A stretch of 64,000 nucleotides of DNA from Lumbricus rubellus. Its lineage: Eukaryota > Annelida > Clitellata > Crassiclitellata > Lumbricidae. Below, piece by piece: positions 49,806 to 62,774 of this stretch. Each line of letters begins with the position of its first letter. Positions within the stretch are counted from its first letter, which is position 1. The position numbers and the translations under genes are program-made. The stretch is taken from the NCBI GenBank assembly GCA_945859605.1, contig OX243822.1, positions 3,222,879 through 3,286,878 on the forward strand, in the 5' to 3' direction. Under the pieces are notes generated by a model. That model had not been told where the DNA came from, did not search any database, and worked only from the letters and a program-made list of their open reading frames with translations.

Positions 49806-51519
49806 ATACAATACAATACCATACATGCATACATACATACATACATACATACATACATACATACATACATACCGGTACATACATACATGCATACATACAT
49901 ACATACCTACATACATACACTGAACCAGAATGTAGACATATGGGGGGTAAAGGCGGGTCGGGGGTAATGGGCCGGGGTGGGTGGGTAATGTCCTAGACCC
50001 ATTAGCAGCAGTTCATATTACTGTAGACTAATAATTTACTGTAAATTGCTACAGCTGGAATGTAATGAGCCAGTGTTGCTAGGTATGTGGTACATGTAAT
50101 TGAAGTCGTTTGATCTTGTAGGCTTACACAACTAAGTCACAACTTAGGCCTATGGTGCGTAATCAGCATCTCAATAAAAATTTATTTTGGTCTACGAACA
50201 GTGCTAAGTGTGGGAAAATAAGTGCCTGGATGCCCCTTACCTTCCAGGTTGTTCTGGCCAATAAGTGACAGGACGGCATTCCGATTTGCAAATAAGTGCA
50301 TGGACGCCGTCCATGACCGTCCTGCCACACTTTAAGCCATGTCTACGAATCTATATAGGCACTATTCTAACATTTCCCAAAGCGGTCTATATGTTTGGGA
50401 TGAATAAAACGCTTTGTTTTCTTTCTGCAGCGATGGTTCATGTACAATTGTACACGTACCCTCCTGTGGCTAGCGTCAGTTTAAACTGACGGTTATATTT
50501 GGGCCTACAACGGCCTACCTCTGCAATTTTTTTTAAAAATCTGGGTGAATACGATGGTTTTGGGTATAGACAAACACGAAAATGTGAAAGAAACCATTAA
50601 TTTATGTCATGGTCTGATATGGGTTAAATTTCGACAGCCATGCAGGACCCCCATCATGTCCATTGTCCAACTGTTCACTCTGCAAGCGCAATCTGCCGAT
50701 TGGAAGGTTGAGTGGGCCTGTTGGAGGGTAGTGGGAAGAAACCCCAAGTCCGTGTTATCTTCAGGATGTTAATCGTATCCGTAATCTCCAAACTTATACA
50801 GCGCTACTCGAAAGCCAAGTGCGGGGCGCCAGCTTATTCACGAGCGCAGCGTCTGAAGGGTTGTCCGTAAGAGTAGTTTCAAGGCGGTTCGGGTCGAGAC
50901 GAACCATCACACTAAACCTTCTCCCCAAATTGATAGAGTTAACAGCGATAGTAGTTTATAGGCTTGACTAAAAAAGAACTTCTATACAGAGTAGTTAAAT
51001 GCGGCCGTTATACAGCGCTATAAATAGAGTAACGCTAAGGCGCACTGAATGCTAGTGGAGGTAGGAACGAAGATAGGATGGACCTTGGAGATTCCACTTA
51101 TTACTGAAAATATAGATCTATTCGAGCATTCGCCAAGTCCACTTTGAGGCTGACCGACTCGAAACCGACGATTGAGCATCACAGTGCATGCACTCATGAC
51201 TGTCCATCCTCACCGGTCGATGGGTGGCGCCAGTTGGCGAACAAAGAGACCAATCGTTACTTAGAGTATTATGGCAAATATTCCGTGTCACTCCGATCAA
51301 CGTTCCGATTGTTCAGAATGCTTATTATGGACGATGATAAGTGTATCAATCATTGCATGGGAGCAGCTTTGGCCATACACCAGCAGATGAAATATAGGTG
51401 ACCGTGCATGCTGTAATGGTAGAATTATGGACACAGACTCGATGCCGACTCGGATGAAGCCAGGAATGCGGTCAGGGGAGGGGAGTGAAGGACTTGCTAA
51501 ACGTCCATACCAACCATCC

Positions 51520-51785
51520 ATTCATTAATCCATCAATCAGTCCATTCATTCATTCATTAATCCATCCATTCATCCATCTATCCACTCATTAATCCATTCA
51601 TCCATCTATCTATTCATTAATCCATTCATTCATTCATTAATCCATCCATTCATCCATCTATCCACTCATTAATCCATTCATCCATCTATCTATTCATTAA
51701 TCCATTCATTCATCCATCTATCCATTCATTAATCTATCCATCAATCAATCCATTCATTAATCCTCCATTCATTCATCCATACACG
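51520..51785. repeat. CATT/CATC tetranucleotide minisatellite
   Basis: Imperfect units of CATTCATTAATCCATCCATT with an inner period of about 90 bp. Confidence 0.88.
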
Positions 51786-51894
51786 GTAGCAATACCAGAC
51801 GAGGAGGACGAGGAGGGTCAAACCCATACTGTTCGCCCTATAGGCTTAAAACTGCACAAAAGAGTAACCGTGAAATTCATTCATTCTATGTTCT

Positions 51895-52305
51895 GAACAA
51901 ACGCCCCTTCAAGAAACCTACTCAGAGGCGCTCCCAGCCCAGACACGACGAACGAAAAGAAGACTTGAGAGATTTTTTAGATGGAGTTTGATTGGTCAGA
52001 TGTAATAAACGCAGCTTGGAATTATTAGCGAAGACATTTCAGATGAACAACGTAACGACCTCTATCTAACCGCGAAAGCTTGAGATTCCCAGTTGCCACG
52101 GTATTATATAGCTCCGCAACGCGGCCATACCACTGCAACAGCGCCTCAAACAGCTAACTGCGAAATAAGCCTTAGCAAACAGACAAAATTTGAGCTTTGA
52201 TTTAAAAGAGTCCGCTGAGGCGGTCAATCTGATGCCCGGTGGAAGACTATTCCAACACATGGGACCAGCAACCGGGAATGCGCGGTCGCCGAAACGTGTC
52301 CTCAT
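51895..52305 (-). mobile_element. LINE 3' fragment, reverse strand
   Basis: The minus strand encodes FGDRAFPVAGPMCWNSLPPG, SADSFKSKLKFCLF, a CR1/L2 reverse-transcriptase end. Lower coordinates hold the CTCAGAGGCGCTCCC tail. Confidence 0.7.
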
Positions 52306-53350
52306 CCTCCGTACACGAAGGTCGGTCTTCCCAAGCTACCTTATAAGTCGCAGCACGGTTCTATGCATTGCGTGGCTTCTTGAATATTCTGCATCTAAAT
52401 ATTATACAGACTACCGATTGGGTGAAAAAGAGAAAATATTTATTGATACTCGAGTCCGTCAGCGGTGGCACTTCTCTTCAGTCATGTCATCATCAATATT
52501 ATTTTTCTCCAATGGATTAATTTATCAGCATCAGAGAATCTTCACGCGACACGCGGACCATCCGAATCCCGGTCGAGCCCCCAACTTTCTTAGGAAGTCT
52601 ACGACATCTCGAGAACCCATAACACGTGGGTTTTAATAACAGTTATGGGAACCGACACCAAAATGCCATCGCCAATTCTGGCATCTTCCAGTGGTGCCAC
52701 CCAAACTGGGAAGAGACACGACTCTTAAAGACCATGTTAGTCTGCATGATCCAGACTAATTTGCAAATAGACAAGGAATCAATCTTGTGTCACATTATGT
52801 TTATTAGGTAATCAACACGACACTAGTTAGCTCGTAAATAATTTATATTGACAATAATAAATATAATTTATGAAGCTCTGATCTCGCCTCATTAGAATAG
52901 ACTAGTGCTCAGACTCAATTTCACGGTACACAGGGTCCTGGGCAGAGAACCAGCGCCTCGCACGACGTGCCGTTTATCACTTACCCTACCAAATCACACT
53001 GCGTGGCGAAAGAAGCACGTGTCGGTAAATAATTTTCTCCGGATCGTTACAAGTAGGATGCTCGGATGGCACGAACCCGCAACCGTTAGGACGCACGCCA
53101 CCCACACAACCGGTAAACAGTCCAATTCAGCATGGGCAGATACCATTATCCCAATTCAGAGACATTATTATTCCAATTACAAGACATCAAATTTTGAGGC
53201 ATATCACATTCTAAATTCTGAAGAAAGTGCAATAATAATAATTTTATATCGTCGGCCTGAATCGGTGGATGTGACTGTCCTGTCAATCATTGTGACGTCA
53301 CGTGCAGCTCATACTGATTAGGGGTAGGCCTAAACAGGTCCGGGTGAGCC

Positions 53351-53392
53351 TACTTAAGACCAAAATGTTGCAAGGTGCGCACCAGATCAGTG
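53351..53392 (+). promoter_or_regulatory. Probable core promoter of receptor D
   Basis: TACTTAAGACC at 53351 and GATCAGTGCT (A at 53389) repeat the layout seen before receptor B, and the leader after it aligns down to the shared ATGGAAAGTCTTAG exon. Confidence 0.5.
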
Positions 53393-53464
53393 CTATCGAG
53401 CCTATTTGAAGGGAAGGTCAAGCAGGTGCGTTGTCAGAAGTCGAGGGAAGCTCAAGCAGAAGTG

Positions 53465-56400
53465 ATGGAAAGTCTTAGGTAAGTGAAACTTAATATAGAA
53501 TAGCCACAACCAAAATCATGCATAGTAGGCCTGTTGTATTGACAAATTAAACTTTCAATTTTAAATCAAGTAAGCTAACTGGGTATAAAGCAAATAGTAA
53601 TAGGCCTAGTTGAGACCTACCATAGAACAATCACAACTTATTTATGATAGTATATTGTTCACAAATTAGACTTTCAATCTCTAATTAATTTGGTGACTCT
53701 TACCGTAGATCCACCACTTCATATCGCTTAGTTAGTGGTAGTTTTTTTATCGAAAATTAAACTTCAAGTTTTTAGTTAATTTAAATGAAACCAACTGGGC
53801 ATAGTGCAAATAAAATGGGAAGGTCTTTCTGTACACCAGAGAACTGCACTGACTATATGTCTATTATAGATTAGTTTAAATTGTTATTAAGTTCACTGGA
53901 AAAGGGTCGATCAAGGCTTGCTAAAATTGCCAAAGGTTTCACGCTGATTTTCATAATCACACCGCTTTCTAAGGGCTGGGTAGGAATACGCATCTACCAA
54001 TGTGTGAATACGACTTATCTGTTCTATGTCTTCCAGTTCCATTGTTAACGAAACAACACCGGTCCCCATGACAACGGATACACCATGGACTCAAGAGATC
54101 CAAAGCAACGTGAGCGTACCGGAGAAGATTCCAACGGGGGATTATAACACATCAACGTTTGGATGGTACTGGGAGTTGGTTTCGACGGAAAGCACACCCC
54201 TGCCACCTCCGTCCAACGAGGAAATCAAAGTCCCCGTCGTCGGCTATCCAGGTCCAGTCTTCACTGCCATCCACGTGGCGGCCCTGACCTCCCTATCTCT
54301 CTCCACGGTGACGGTAACCATCCTACTCATCTACCTTTGCGGAATCAGCGGTTCGGTCAAGGACCAGGTGAAGGTACCGGTGGCGGTTAACGGAAAGGGT
54401 GGCGCACCGCCGAAAAAGAAGGCAAGGATATCCTTCTGGAGATGGAATGTGGGAGAAAGATTCGTCGTCTACCTGGGCAGCTGCGATCTCCTACAGGGCA
54501 TCAGTCACACCCTCGACCACGCCTACATGTTCTACGCCAAGGATAACCCACCGGAGCGTGTCTGTGCCCTCTTCGCCTTCTTCCTGCACGAGTTCGTCTT
54601 CGCACAGTTCTTCGTCATCGTCACGACGGCTGTGAGCGCTTGCAGTCTCATCGTCTTTGGTCGGAAGATGTCGCTAGGTCGCTACGACTGGAAACTGTTC
54701 GCATTTGGATTCGGAATTCCAACCATAGTCTCGGTTGTCGCCGTCAGTCGCGGACTTCTCGGGGCTTCCGGAGCGTGGTAAGCTTCGTTTGAATCTGTTC
54801 TAGCAAATTACTTCTGTTGTAGACGTTTATAATTGACAGGGCAGAAACTAAAATTCCAGGGCTGCTTTTAAAGTATATTTAGAACTGCACAACCCCTTCT
54901 TTCCTTTCCAGTCCTCCATGGTGGGGCGCGGTGGTCTAGTGTGGCGTCGTTGCCTTGGAGCCGGAAGGTCCGAGGTTCGAATCCACCTCCCCGCGTAAGG
55001 ACCTTGGGCAAGTCCTTCACTCACAATTGCTCAGCGCTTCGGCGTGAAACTCCGATGCAGTGTCCGCTCTGCATCGGGAGCGCCTCTGAGTAGAGAGCTT
55101 GAAGTGGCGCTATAACAAGTGCACATACAAACAAACAAACATGGTAAACTACTTCCAATCGGAGGACAATTATAAGCCCTTTTGCTAGTTTTAACCGTAC
55201 AAAAGTGCTTCTATACAACAGTAGGCCTACTGCACAGATCCATTTAGAACTGCACATTTTGTGTACAATCTCACGTTAAAAGAACCTGCAAAATTCAAAA
55301 TAACAGCAATAAGAACAAACTTACTGACTTTCAAGTGATTGGTGCACAAGTCAAATGATCAATCAAAAAGGGTCGTATGCATAATTATAATGGACTCGCT
55401 GATACTGGATTGACCCTTTATTTCTAGATAACTTCTGAAAAAACTCTCTTAGTTTTGTATTCTCAAGTCTTGTTACAATATCCAATCGAGTCCTATCTTT
55501 GTTTCCGTCTTTAACTTCTGAAAAATTCTTCCAAGCTTTGTTCTCTGGCCTCATCCTTCGCTGAACTTAGCCTATTAGGCCTATTAGCCTATGCTACACA
55601 AGACTTCATGTATTGGTTATTTTGCGTTTCGTAATTATTAAATTAATATTCTTCGCAAGAATCCCTTTCATATAACTTGAAGTTTCTTCCACGCATCATA
55701 TCCCCATAAACTTCACTGCGCTGTCCAGATCCTCGGGTCATCTTTTTCTTCGCATATTCATGATCTGCCTTCACGCATGCCTTTAATTTTATGGCTCCGT
55801 TCAATGGATAATTCCAGGACTTTTTAACGTGCAGTTTTACACAAAATGTGCAGTTCTAAACGGATTTGTGCAGTTGTAGAAGCGCTTCTGTGTAGTTAAA
55901 ACTAGTTGAAAAAGGCCATTTTCTTCCGATTTGTAGTAATTTACCATAGAGGATGGGAAAGGAAAGAAGAGGTTTTGTAGTTCCAAAAATTCCTTTAAAA
56001 CAGCCCTGCGATACTCACATTTTCTGCCATGTTTTCATCAGTTGTGGACTTGTGGTTACCGAGCAACCATCGCGTTTAATAGGTTAATAATGTCTGGTAT
56101 AAAACGATTTATTGGAATTTTTGCAAGGCGCTAATTAATGCGTAAAAACATTTAAATGACCACATATAATATACTAATTAGTAATCAGCCAAGGCACGTG
56201 CGTTCTTGAATCACGCGATACACGACTGACATTGGCAGTCCATTGGGTTATGAAATGTATTGGCCGCCTGGCGACCTGATTGTCAAATCGTATAATTATA
56301 GCAACACAATAATAGATAACATAATAGAAGAGCAAAACAATACAATGCAAGTGAAATTTGACATCGCCCTCCTTTCTTAGTTATTATTATTTACTCATAA

Positions 56401-58596
56401 GCGTACACACGTCTCGACGGCGCAACTGCAATTGTATTGCAGAGCAATTATGAGTGAAGGACTTGCTCAAGGTCCAAACACAGTAGGCCTGTCCCACTTT
56501 CGTCCAGTCGATTCGACATTCGCATAAGTTCATTCAAGTGTGACGTCATGTTGTCAGGTGTTTCATCAGATACGGAGCACCGTCGTGGCTTCTCTACACT
56601 CAGTTCGTCAACACCTTCCAGATCACATCCTTCCTACTCGTCGGAGTGGCGTACGGAGCGATCTGGATCAAGATTCAGAGAACGACGAAACTCATGAAGG
56701 GATCGACCACCGAAAGATACCAGAGTTCCGCTAAGGTAAAATAAGAGTATATTTACTTACTCAGCTACCTCTACTTATTTCGATAAAAATTATTACGCAT
56801 CTGCATTCTGAATTGCCTTCCTAACCCCAATGCTTAATTATATCATCTTAACTATACCTTCCTAATATGCTACTTAAGCACCTACTCAATTACCTCACTA
56901 AATCCCTACATGATTACCTTTTTAATTGCCTTTCTAAATCCCTACTTATTTGCCTTCCTAATTACCATAGGCGGAGACCTGGTCGAAACTTGGGGGGGGA
57001 CGGACGAGCGGCCGAAAACATTGTGACGACAAATAAAAGAATTTTGACGACTAAAAAAGGTGTCTTCAGAAATTTTGACAGACCTAAAAAGGTTTATTCA
57101 GACCTTTTTATGACTAAAAAGGTGTCTTTAGAAATGTTGATAGTTAAGAAAAGTCCAGAAATTTTGACGACTAAAACAACGTGTATAGAAATTTTGACGA
57201 CTAAAAGAGGTGTCTTCAGAAAATTAATTTGGACGAATAAAACAAGGTGTATAGAAATGTGGACGACTAAAAAACGGTGAAAAGGTGTCTCCAGAAATTG
57301 TGGCAACTAAAAAAGGTGTTTTCAGAACTTTGGACGAATAAAAGAAGATGTATAGGAATTTTGACGACTAAAAAGGTGTTTTCAGAACTTTATAAAAGAA
57401 GATGTATAGGAATTTTGAAGACTAAAAAAAGGTGTCTTCAGAAACTTGGACGACTACAAAATGGTCGTCAGAAATTCTACGCCGAATTGTCGAATCTACA
57501 CTGGTTAAGTTGAAATTAATCTCAATTCATGACTAGATCGAGAAGTTTTTTCGAAGATTTGTTCAACCTTTTTAATAATTATTGAATTCTGTAAGTTTAC
57601 TACATTTATATAAATTCACGAAGAAAAAATATAAGGGTGTTCAAGTATATATAATGTGTTTTCAAAAAGAGAAGTTGATGCATCCCGGTTCTGTTGTGGC
57701 ATCGCTCTAATTGTGTTGAACAGGCTTTTTAGTTAATTGTTCGAAAATCTCCTTCTAACATTGTAACGTCGTCAGTCGCCTGCAGTATGTTCATCAAGTG
57801 TCCATGTCCTGACACCTGAAGTTTGGGGGGGACAAATACATGGACCGTCCCCCCACCACATTCTTTGGGGGGGCCGTCCCCCCTGTCCCTCCCTAGGTCT
57901 CCGCCCATGCTAATTACCTTCATACTTCTCTACTTAAGTACATTCTTGAATACCTTAGTAACTCCCGGTTTTTATAACCCCATTAATAACATTTCGAAAT
58001 CCCTGTACTTAATTACATTCTTAGCTACCTTCCAAATTGACTCCTAATATTTAATTACCTTCTTAATTGGCTTCCTAATTCCCTTCTTAATAACCGTCTT
58101 AACTATACCCACTTAATTGTCTTGCCGAATCAAGGTAATGATGATCTTCGTCGCCGTCTTCATCCTCCAGTGGTGGACGCTGACGCTCTTCAACATCTGG
58201 GGTCTCTTCTCCAATCCTCCTCCTCCTCCCGTCCTCATCCTCGCCGTCATCTTCATCAACCTCGGTGGCATCTACAACAGCATCGCGTACACCATCATCC
58301 GTCGAAAGTTGCAGCAGCAGAAACGCCAGAACGCTGTTGTCGGCCACACTGACGACACCACCAACACCAAGACCGGCGCCAAACCAGCGGGTGCTACTCC
58401 ACGTTCCGTTTCTGCTCCCCGTCCAGTGGATGTTCCGGGTGGAACACATGTTCCGGATGTTCCTTCGAATGTTCCGGACGATGCGAGCTATGAGTCAGAG
58501 GCCACGAAATCGTGGAACATTCCGATAATTCAAGATTCTGGAGTTGGTGGTGAGAAACAGAACGCAGATTCATTCCAGATTAATGTTCACATCTGA
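53465..58596 (+). CDS. Seven-transmembrane receptor, array copy D
   Basis: Four exons join in frame: 53465-53478, 54037-54777, 56558-56735 and 58135-58596, giving 464 residues. The 14-bp first exon has the same sequence as in copy B. TM1-TM4 lie in the second exon (YPGPVFTAIHVAALTSLSLS, GERFVVYLGSCDLLQG, ERVCALFAFFLHEF, GRYDWKLFAFGFGIP). TM5 is in the third exon (FQITSFLLVGVAYGAIWIKI). TM6-TM7 are in the fourth (VMMIFVAVFILQWW, INLGGIYNSIAYTIIRRKL). The disulfide Cys pair is kept. The tail is the shortest of the three: it lacks a long repeat but keeps VPDVPSNVPDD, and ends FQINVHI. The third intron carries a 944-bp transposon. Family as for copy B; ligand unknown. Confidence 0.85.
54857..55288. 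mobile_element. CAGGGCTTTTTTAA-type MITE, copy 3, interrupted by a SINE
   Basis: Ends CAGGGCTGCTTTTAAAG and TTAAAAGAACCTG, flanked by AAAATTC-like duplications. The SINE at 54920-55140 splits it. Confidence 0.75.
54920..55140 (+). repeat. tRNA-derived SINE, copy 5
   Basis: A-box region GCGGTGGTCTAGTGTGG, B box GGTTCGAATCC, tail GGGAGCGCCTCTGAGTAGAG and a CAAA-repeat end. It is flanked by CATGGT/CATGGT-like duplications within the MITE. Confidence 0.88.
55815..56008. mobile_element. CAGGGCTTTTTTAA-type MITE, copy 4
   Basis: Ends CAGGACTTTTTAACG and TTTAAAACAGCCCTG. The interior matches 28942-29143. The target duplication is not clear. Confidence 0.7.
56966..57909. mobile_element. 944-bp non-autonomous element with CATAGGCGGAGACC ends
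   Basis: Ends CATAGGCGGAGACCT and AGGTCTCCGCCCATG, with a perfect 8-bp target duplication CTAATTAC (56958-56965 and 57910-57917). The interior holds a tandem repeat of about 35 bp (GACTAAAAAAGGTGTCTTCA) at 57040-57480. Its right 400 bp match 19796-20206. Terminal bases are like those of the 165-bp MITEs at 12628 and 25206. Confidence 0.85.
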
Positions 58597-59941
58597 TTGT
58601 TGTCAATGGGACGGGCGTCCCTCCGAGGCTCTTAGGGGCGCTGGACAATGTACATATGCACAGTTTGTACACATATATTCTATTGCAGCTCTATAAATAT
58701 ATTTTGGCATATGTATGTAATACATATACTAATTTTACTATACAGTAGTTATATATAATTTATGAATTATTATTGTCATTTCATTTATAGGAAATGCTTG
58801 CAGCTGTACAATATTTCATCGGGCACTTTTTTTTTATCTTTTCTTGCACGAATTGTGTATGGTTGAAATGTATGTTATACTGACAATTGAAATGTGCAAT
58901 AAACATGCATGATTAAAAACAATGCATCTTGGAAATATCATCTGTTCTCTTTGCATAGTGACCCATGTGGGCGTTTTCGTTATGGGGAACTTCGACCCAG
59001 AAATTAATTACATGTATATTACTTCGAAAACTAACTCTGTGTATAATGCCACCATGTTTAGTGAACCTCACTCCAAATGATAGTCCCTCTACTTTTCCCT
59101 GGCTACGCTTCTGTACGGCCCTGTCATGGGCATCCGCAGACGTTTTGCTTGGGGGCAAGCCAATAAAATGGTCACGGCTAAACAAAATTAGCGAGAACTT
59201 GATAACTGCACTAAGAATCTGAGTTTCACGACGTTTCTCTGTGTAAATTTGCCAGTTTAAGTTTGTGTATCATTTGTGCTATAAGTGCAAAGAAGGAAAC
59301 AAGCACTCCGTTATGTCCCTATTTGGCTGGCGCCCATGTGCACTGCACCATCCATCAAATGGTCGGTTTCCAATAATAATTGATAAATCACTCTCGGTTC
59401 ATACAAGTTAGTGTGTTGAACTCTTGACGCACTTTGGCTGCCAACTAAACGCGGAATACGCAGCTGGTTGACAGACTCATAGCATCATCATCGTCGCACG
59501 TCTTTTATATATAAATATATATATATATAAATACATATCTTTTATATATATATATATTGCCTCATCGTCGCACGTCTTATATATATATAATATATATGTT
59601 ATATATAAATACATATCTTTTATATATATTGCATCATCATTGAACGTCTTTTATAGATTGGTATCCGCGACAAAATGTCTTCACGACACGCGATCCATCG
59701 CACTCCGGTGACATTCCGAGGAGCTCATTCTTTGACAACCAGTGCAGAGCCCATATTATTTGAAATTGCCACCTGGGATTCATAGTTCCCCAGTGCATAC
59801 TTGAAGGGGGTATGAGGAAAAAGTGCCCGAACGTCTCTGACTTTCCGTCCAGTCAGACTTTAAGTCCCATGTGTTGGACCAGGTGATTGACTAATGACTA
59901 TGCGGCAAATACCTTTGAAAGTATATCTATACTCTAATATT
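58597..59941. other. 3' flank of receptor D and intergenic repeats
   Basis: AATAAA at 58898-58903 is a candidate polyadenylation signal about 300 bases after the stop. TATA-rich tracts lie at 59505-59635. No gene seen. Confidence 0.5.
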
Positions 59942-60480
59942 GCGGGGCGTGGTGATGCAATGGCGGCTTCGGTGCTTTGGAGCAGGAGGGCTTCAAGTTC
60001 GAACTCATCCTGAGACGCCTCGTAGGGACCTTGAGCAAGTCCTTCACTCCTAATTACGCGTGCACTTCGGCGTGAAACGTCGATGCAGTGTCCGCGATGT
60101 AGTCTGAAGCGCCTCTGGGTAGAGAGAGCTTGATGGGCAGGGCCGGATTAAGCAATGTCGGGGCCCTGTTCGAGAATTTTTGTGGGGGCCCTGTTCAAAA
60201 AATTTTTGCGGAAAATTTGTAAAATTTTTCCGAAAATCACACCATTTCATCCGCCAAAAAAGTTGATGACCTTTTTTTTTTTTTTTTTTTTAGTCATTCG
60301 CCGAAATTTTTTGGAAAAATCGCCGTGTGGCCGAAATTTGCTAAAAAATTTTTTTTTTACACATTTGTGGGGGCCCCCTCAAGTGTGGGGGCCCCTGTTC
60401 GGCCGAACATGTTGAACATGCCTTAATCCGGCCCTGTTGATGGGCGTTATAACAAATATGAGAAATAAATAAATAAATTC
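59942..60480 (+). repeat. tRNA-derived SINE, copy 6, split by a MITE
   Basis: The older copy has a B-box-like AGTTCGAACTC and tail GCGCCTCTGGGTAGAGAGAG. It is interrupted at 60138 and resumes at 60445 with CGTTATAACAAAT. Confidence 0.82.
60138..60436. mobile_element. hAT-type MITE nested in a SINE
   Basis: Ends CAGGGCCGGATTAAG and CTTAATCCGGCCCTG are inverted repeats; a perfect 8-bp target duplication TTGATGGG lies at 60130-60137 and 60437-60444. 299 bp, non-coding. Confidence 0.92.
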
Positions 60481-62269
60481 ATAAATAAAAATTGGAAAAA
60501 ATTATGAACTTAATATGCTGTACGTTATACGATGTTGCCGGGGTATAGGTTTTTATGGGGTGGGGTGGTTTGAGGCATTTTCCATTCCGTACCTAGTTGC
60601 CCTTCTCCCCTTAACATCTATCAATGCACTCACCGTTACACCCTCTTCCTCCTTCTCCACATCTCTCTCATCTTTAGGCTACGTCTTTCATCACATCGCG
60701 TGTTAACGACTCATGTCAATCAATTGTGCGAGTTAACGAAGTGCATTGTGATTACTTGATTAGTGCATCGGATTCTTGCCCACCGGAACTCAAAGCGTCT
60801 CAACAGTGACAGCGTGTGAAGGCATCAACGAGCGCACGCACGAATGCACGCATTTCCTTTCGTTCAGGGAACATTGCGACGACAGTACGTGATGACTATA
60901 TGAGTTTGCACGCATTGCGTGATTTGCTGTCGTACTCGGCGACGTTATAGTTCCGATGTTAATAGGTTTAGACTGGGTCGGTAGGATGAGGATTAATATG
61001 AAGACTACAATGACTTTAGAATATAATTAGGACGCAGAAGAAGAAAAGAAGAAGAGAAAAGGGGAAGAGGGAGAGGAAGAAGGAGAAAAAGAGAGGCGGA
61101 AGAGGAAAAAGAAGAGGAAGTGCATGGAAGAGGAAGAGGAGGTGGTGGTGGTGTTGGAGGAGTAGGAGGAGGAGGAGGAAGAGGAATAGGAAGATGAGGA
61201 GGATGCCGAAGAAGATAAAACGGAGGAATACAAAGAGAAAAAGAAATTCGGAGACGGAGAAGATTGGGGAGAGGGAGATGCACAGGCTGAGGGAGAATGA
61301 GAGGGACACGGAGTTGGAGACGGGGGCAAACAGGGACGTGGAGAAAACGGATGCGAGTGGCTGACCCCTCCCCTGCGAGGGATTAATTCCAGCCGGAAGG
61401 ACAAGAATAAAAAGCAAACAGGGACATGGGCAGGGATGTGGAAGAAATTATAGCCTACAGAAAGTGAAGATGAGGGTGATTAGGAAATTCACAGTAACAT
61501 TTCCACAAAATTAATTATATTTTTACGGCTGAAGTCTTTTTAACTCATCCGTCCAATCTCGTCCATTTCTTACCATCGTCTATTATCTCAGGACAATTTA
61601 CTCTTTGCAACCTTCCAACTTGATATGCAGCTACTTTATTAATTAAACGCCTTTATTTCTTCTTTGCGGCACGAAACAGATTCATGTATTCATGCCTGCT
61701 TGCGTCGCATGACTAATGAATTTGCGACATGAAGTTAATCGTCTGAGCTTCCGATAATAATGTGTCGTGATTTGACACATAATTAACTGCAATGCAATAT
61801 AAAAATGATAACACCCGACACATTAGTCCGATTATTCACCCACATAATTAAATCATTAAGTTTGTGGCAGACATTAGGCTGCCAGTTAATCTCATTAAAA
61901 TGATACAAAGCCGTGAAAATTCAGTCGACTCACGCGACCATAACGTTTAATTGGAAAACGAGAAACCATTATCTCAATTTTATACGACGTTCTTTATCGG
62001 AACGTGGAGGCAGTATACATGGAGGAGAAGAGAGAAGGTGGTAGAGAACTATGGAATTCATATAATAATTATCACGCGTGCAAATATCAAAGCCCTGGAG
62101 ACTAATGTACCGTGGCCTAACAAATCTCCCATGTTAGGGAACTACACATATGGCTCGAACACGCAACCGTTAGGACGCTGATGAATGGATAACTAAGCTT
62201 TTGTCACCGTAATCGTAGACTTATATAATTATATTATAGTCTGACATTATCGTAAACGTCAGATTATAT
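60481..62269. other. Intergenic stretch with a purine-rich tract
   Basis: A GGAAGAGGAAGAGGA-type run at 61030-61410 gives stop-free frames on the minus strand that are not protein-like. Nothing else recognised. Confidence 0.5.
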
Positions 62270-62440
62270 TCAATCAATCAATCAATCACATAAATTTATA
62301 TAGCGCCTCTTCAAGATCTCTACTCAGAGGCGCTCCCAACCCAGGCCTGGTCAAAAAGAAAGGTCTTGAGAAGACGGTAGAAAGAGCCAGCTGAGTCACG
62401 AGGAAGAGAATGGAGAGCCGTAGGGAGGCATATTGTCCCA
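62270..62440 (-). mobile_element. LINE 3' fragment, reverse strand
   Basis: Close match on the minus strand to 21390-21540: (TGATT)n tail, GCGCCTCTTCAAGATCTCTA and the coding end around FYRLLKTFLF. Cut off at about 62440. Confidence 0.8.
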
Positions 62441-62774
62441 CTTCCTGAGATTCGATAATTGAATTGTTGAATCGTTCTTTCTTAATTATTCTGCCGAGCC
62501 ATTAGTGAAGTCCTCCTCACATTAGCTAAGAGTTCTTTTTGTAGTCTATAATAGTTGCATCGACCCTATCAGATGTCTAGTATAATTATAAGGCCTAAAT
62601 GTACTTGTTTACCAGAACTTTTCTAGTAAAAATTTTAGAAACACACAACCCCTTCTTTCCCTTCAATCGCAATGGTATACTCCGAGCTATAGAATGCTAA
62701 ACTAAAGCCATGCGAAGAAGGGCCCCGGGTTATTCACGAGCGCTGCGACCTGTCGTACAGTTCTTGACCAGTGA

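Larger units (their letters stand above)
49921..53330. other. Intergenic stretch upstream of receptor D
   Basis: No gene supported. It holds a single end of the 48582 element, a scattered repeat at 50780-50855 (GCGGGGCGCCAGCTTATTCA, shared with about 4437 and 15000), a CATT-type microsatellite (51520-51780), a reverse LINE fragment, and from about 52470 blocks paralogous to 11957-13050 upstream of receptor B. Confidence 0.5.

Noticed and set aside
61005..61417. Three overlapping Leu/Ser/Phe-rich frames
   Set aside because: They are the complement of a GGA-rich tract; no protein-like pattern.
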